Shown piece by piece: positions 32,188 to 32,298 of a stretch of DNA of 32,298 bases. This DNA comes from Deltaproteobacteria bacterium (lineage in GTDB: Bacteria; Desulfobacterota; Syntrophia; Syntrophales; JAFGHS01), in contig JAFGLN010000058.1 of the NCBI GenBank assembly GCA_016928025.1, positions 1-32,298 on the forward strand, in the 5' to 3' direction. Both the position numbers and the translations under genes were made by a program. The notes beneath the pieces are model-generated. The model did no database searches. It worked only from the letters and a program-made list of their open reading frames with translations, and was not told the DNA's origin. Each line of letters starts with the position of its first letter. The first letter of the stretch is position 1.

Positions 32188-32201
32188 GGGGATATATCCC
32201 C
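32188..32201. promoter_or_regulatory. Perfect 14-bp palindrome upstream of gctA
   Basis: GGGGATATATCCCC lies 24 nt before the gctA ATG. Perfect dyad symmetry and position suggest an operator. I could not find a convincing -35/-10 or a -24/-12 pair next to it. Confidence 0.5.
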
Positions 32202-32298
32202 AAACCGCAAAAGGTGAATTCCAGTTCAAAGTGCACCACTTTTAGCTAAAGAAAAGACCTCATATGGAGTCTGGTAGTTGAGGCACTTTCTGGGACGA

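Overview
The window looks like chromosomal DNA of a strictly anaerobic Gram-negative bacterium, most likely Desulfobacterota (former Deltaproteobacteria) and possibly near Syntrophales. This is inferred from gene content only: ADP-forming acyl-CoA synthetases, glutaconate-type CoA-transferase, a two-activase benzoyl-CoA-reductase-like cluster, a DUF362-ferredoxin protein, a REC-PAS-sigma54 activator and Gram-negative lipoproteins. I saw no rRNA, tRNA, CRISPR array, transposase or phage gene.

Left part (1-6150), all on the minus strand: a repeat-rich lipoprotein with a peptidoglycan-binding end and an ABM-fold protein, then a three-gene signalling operon (substrate-binding sensor kinase, CheY-like receiver, receiver-PAS-sigma54 activator). 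The three genes are joined by 4-nt ATGA overlaps and preceded by a sigma70-like promoter.

Middle part (6350-13800): a small Cys protein next to three ~47-bp intergenic repeats; an enoyl-CoA hydratase whose promoter spacer is a perfect inverted repeat; a DUF3237 protein; a NUDIX hydrolase; the compact operon EIIA-Man, rimI, pyrK, pyrD; a metallo-beta-lactamase-fold hydrolase; a histidine phosphatase; and pyrF with a strong promoter.

Region 13900-15000 is an AT-rich island with two unknown genes. They lie behind a sigma70-like promoter, a ~110-nt leader and a good intrinsic terminator, which suggests attenuation or a small RNA. A divergent promoter drives the rightward block, whose first gene has its Shine-Dalgarno sequence in a hairpin.

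Rightward block (14997-22802): a fused ADP-forming acyl-CoA synthetase with the ATP-grasp half first, an ICMT-like membrane methyltransferase, a second synthetase subunit without ATP-grasp, a DUF362/2x[4Fe-4S] protein, an alpha/beta hydrolase, a rhomboid protease and an MgtC-family protein.

Region 22872-26895 is the most notable system: promoter, activase, large and small HgdA/HgdB-BcrB/BcrC-like subunits, and a second non-identical activase. Two different activases are the signature of class I (ATP-dependent) benzoyl-CoA reductases rather than of 2-hydroxyacyl-CoA dehydratases, but no benzoyl-CoA pathway genes lie nearby, so the substrate is open. It is followed by a decayed region with an MFS transporter remnant, a large metallo-beta-lactamase-fold protein, a LysM protein and, convergently, a gctAB CoA-transferase pair. 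Together the right half reads as acyl-CoA activation, CoA transfer and low-potential electron chemistry on CoA thioesters.
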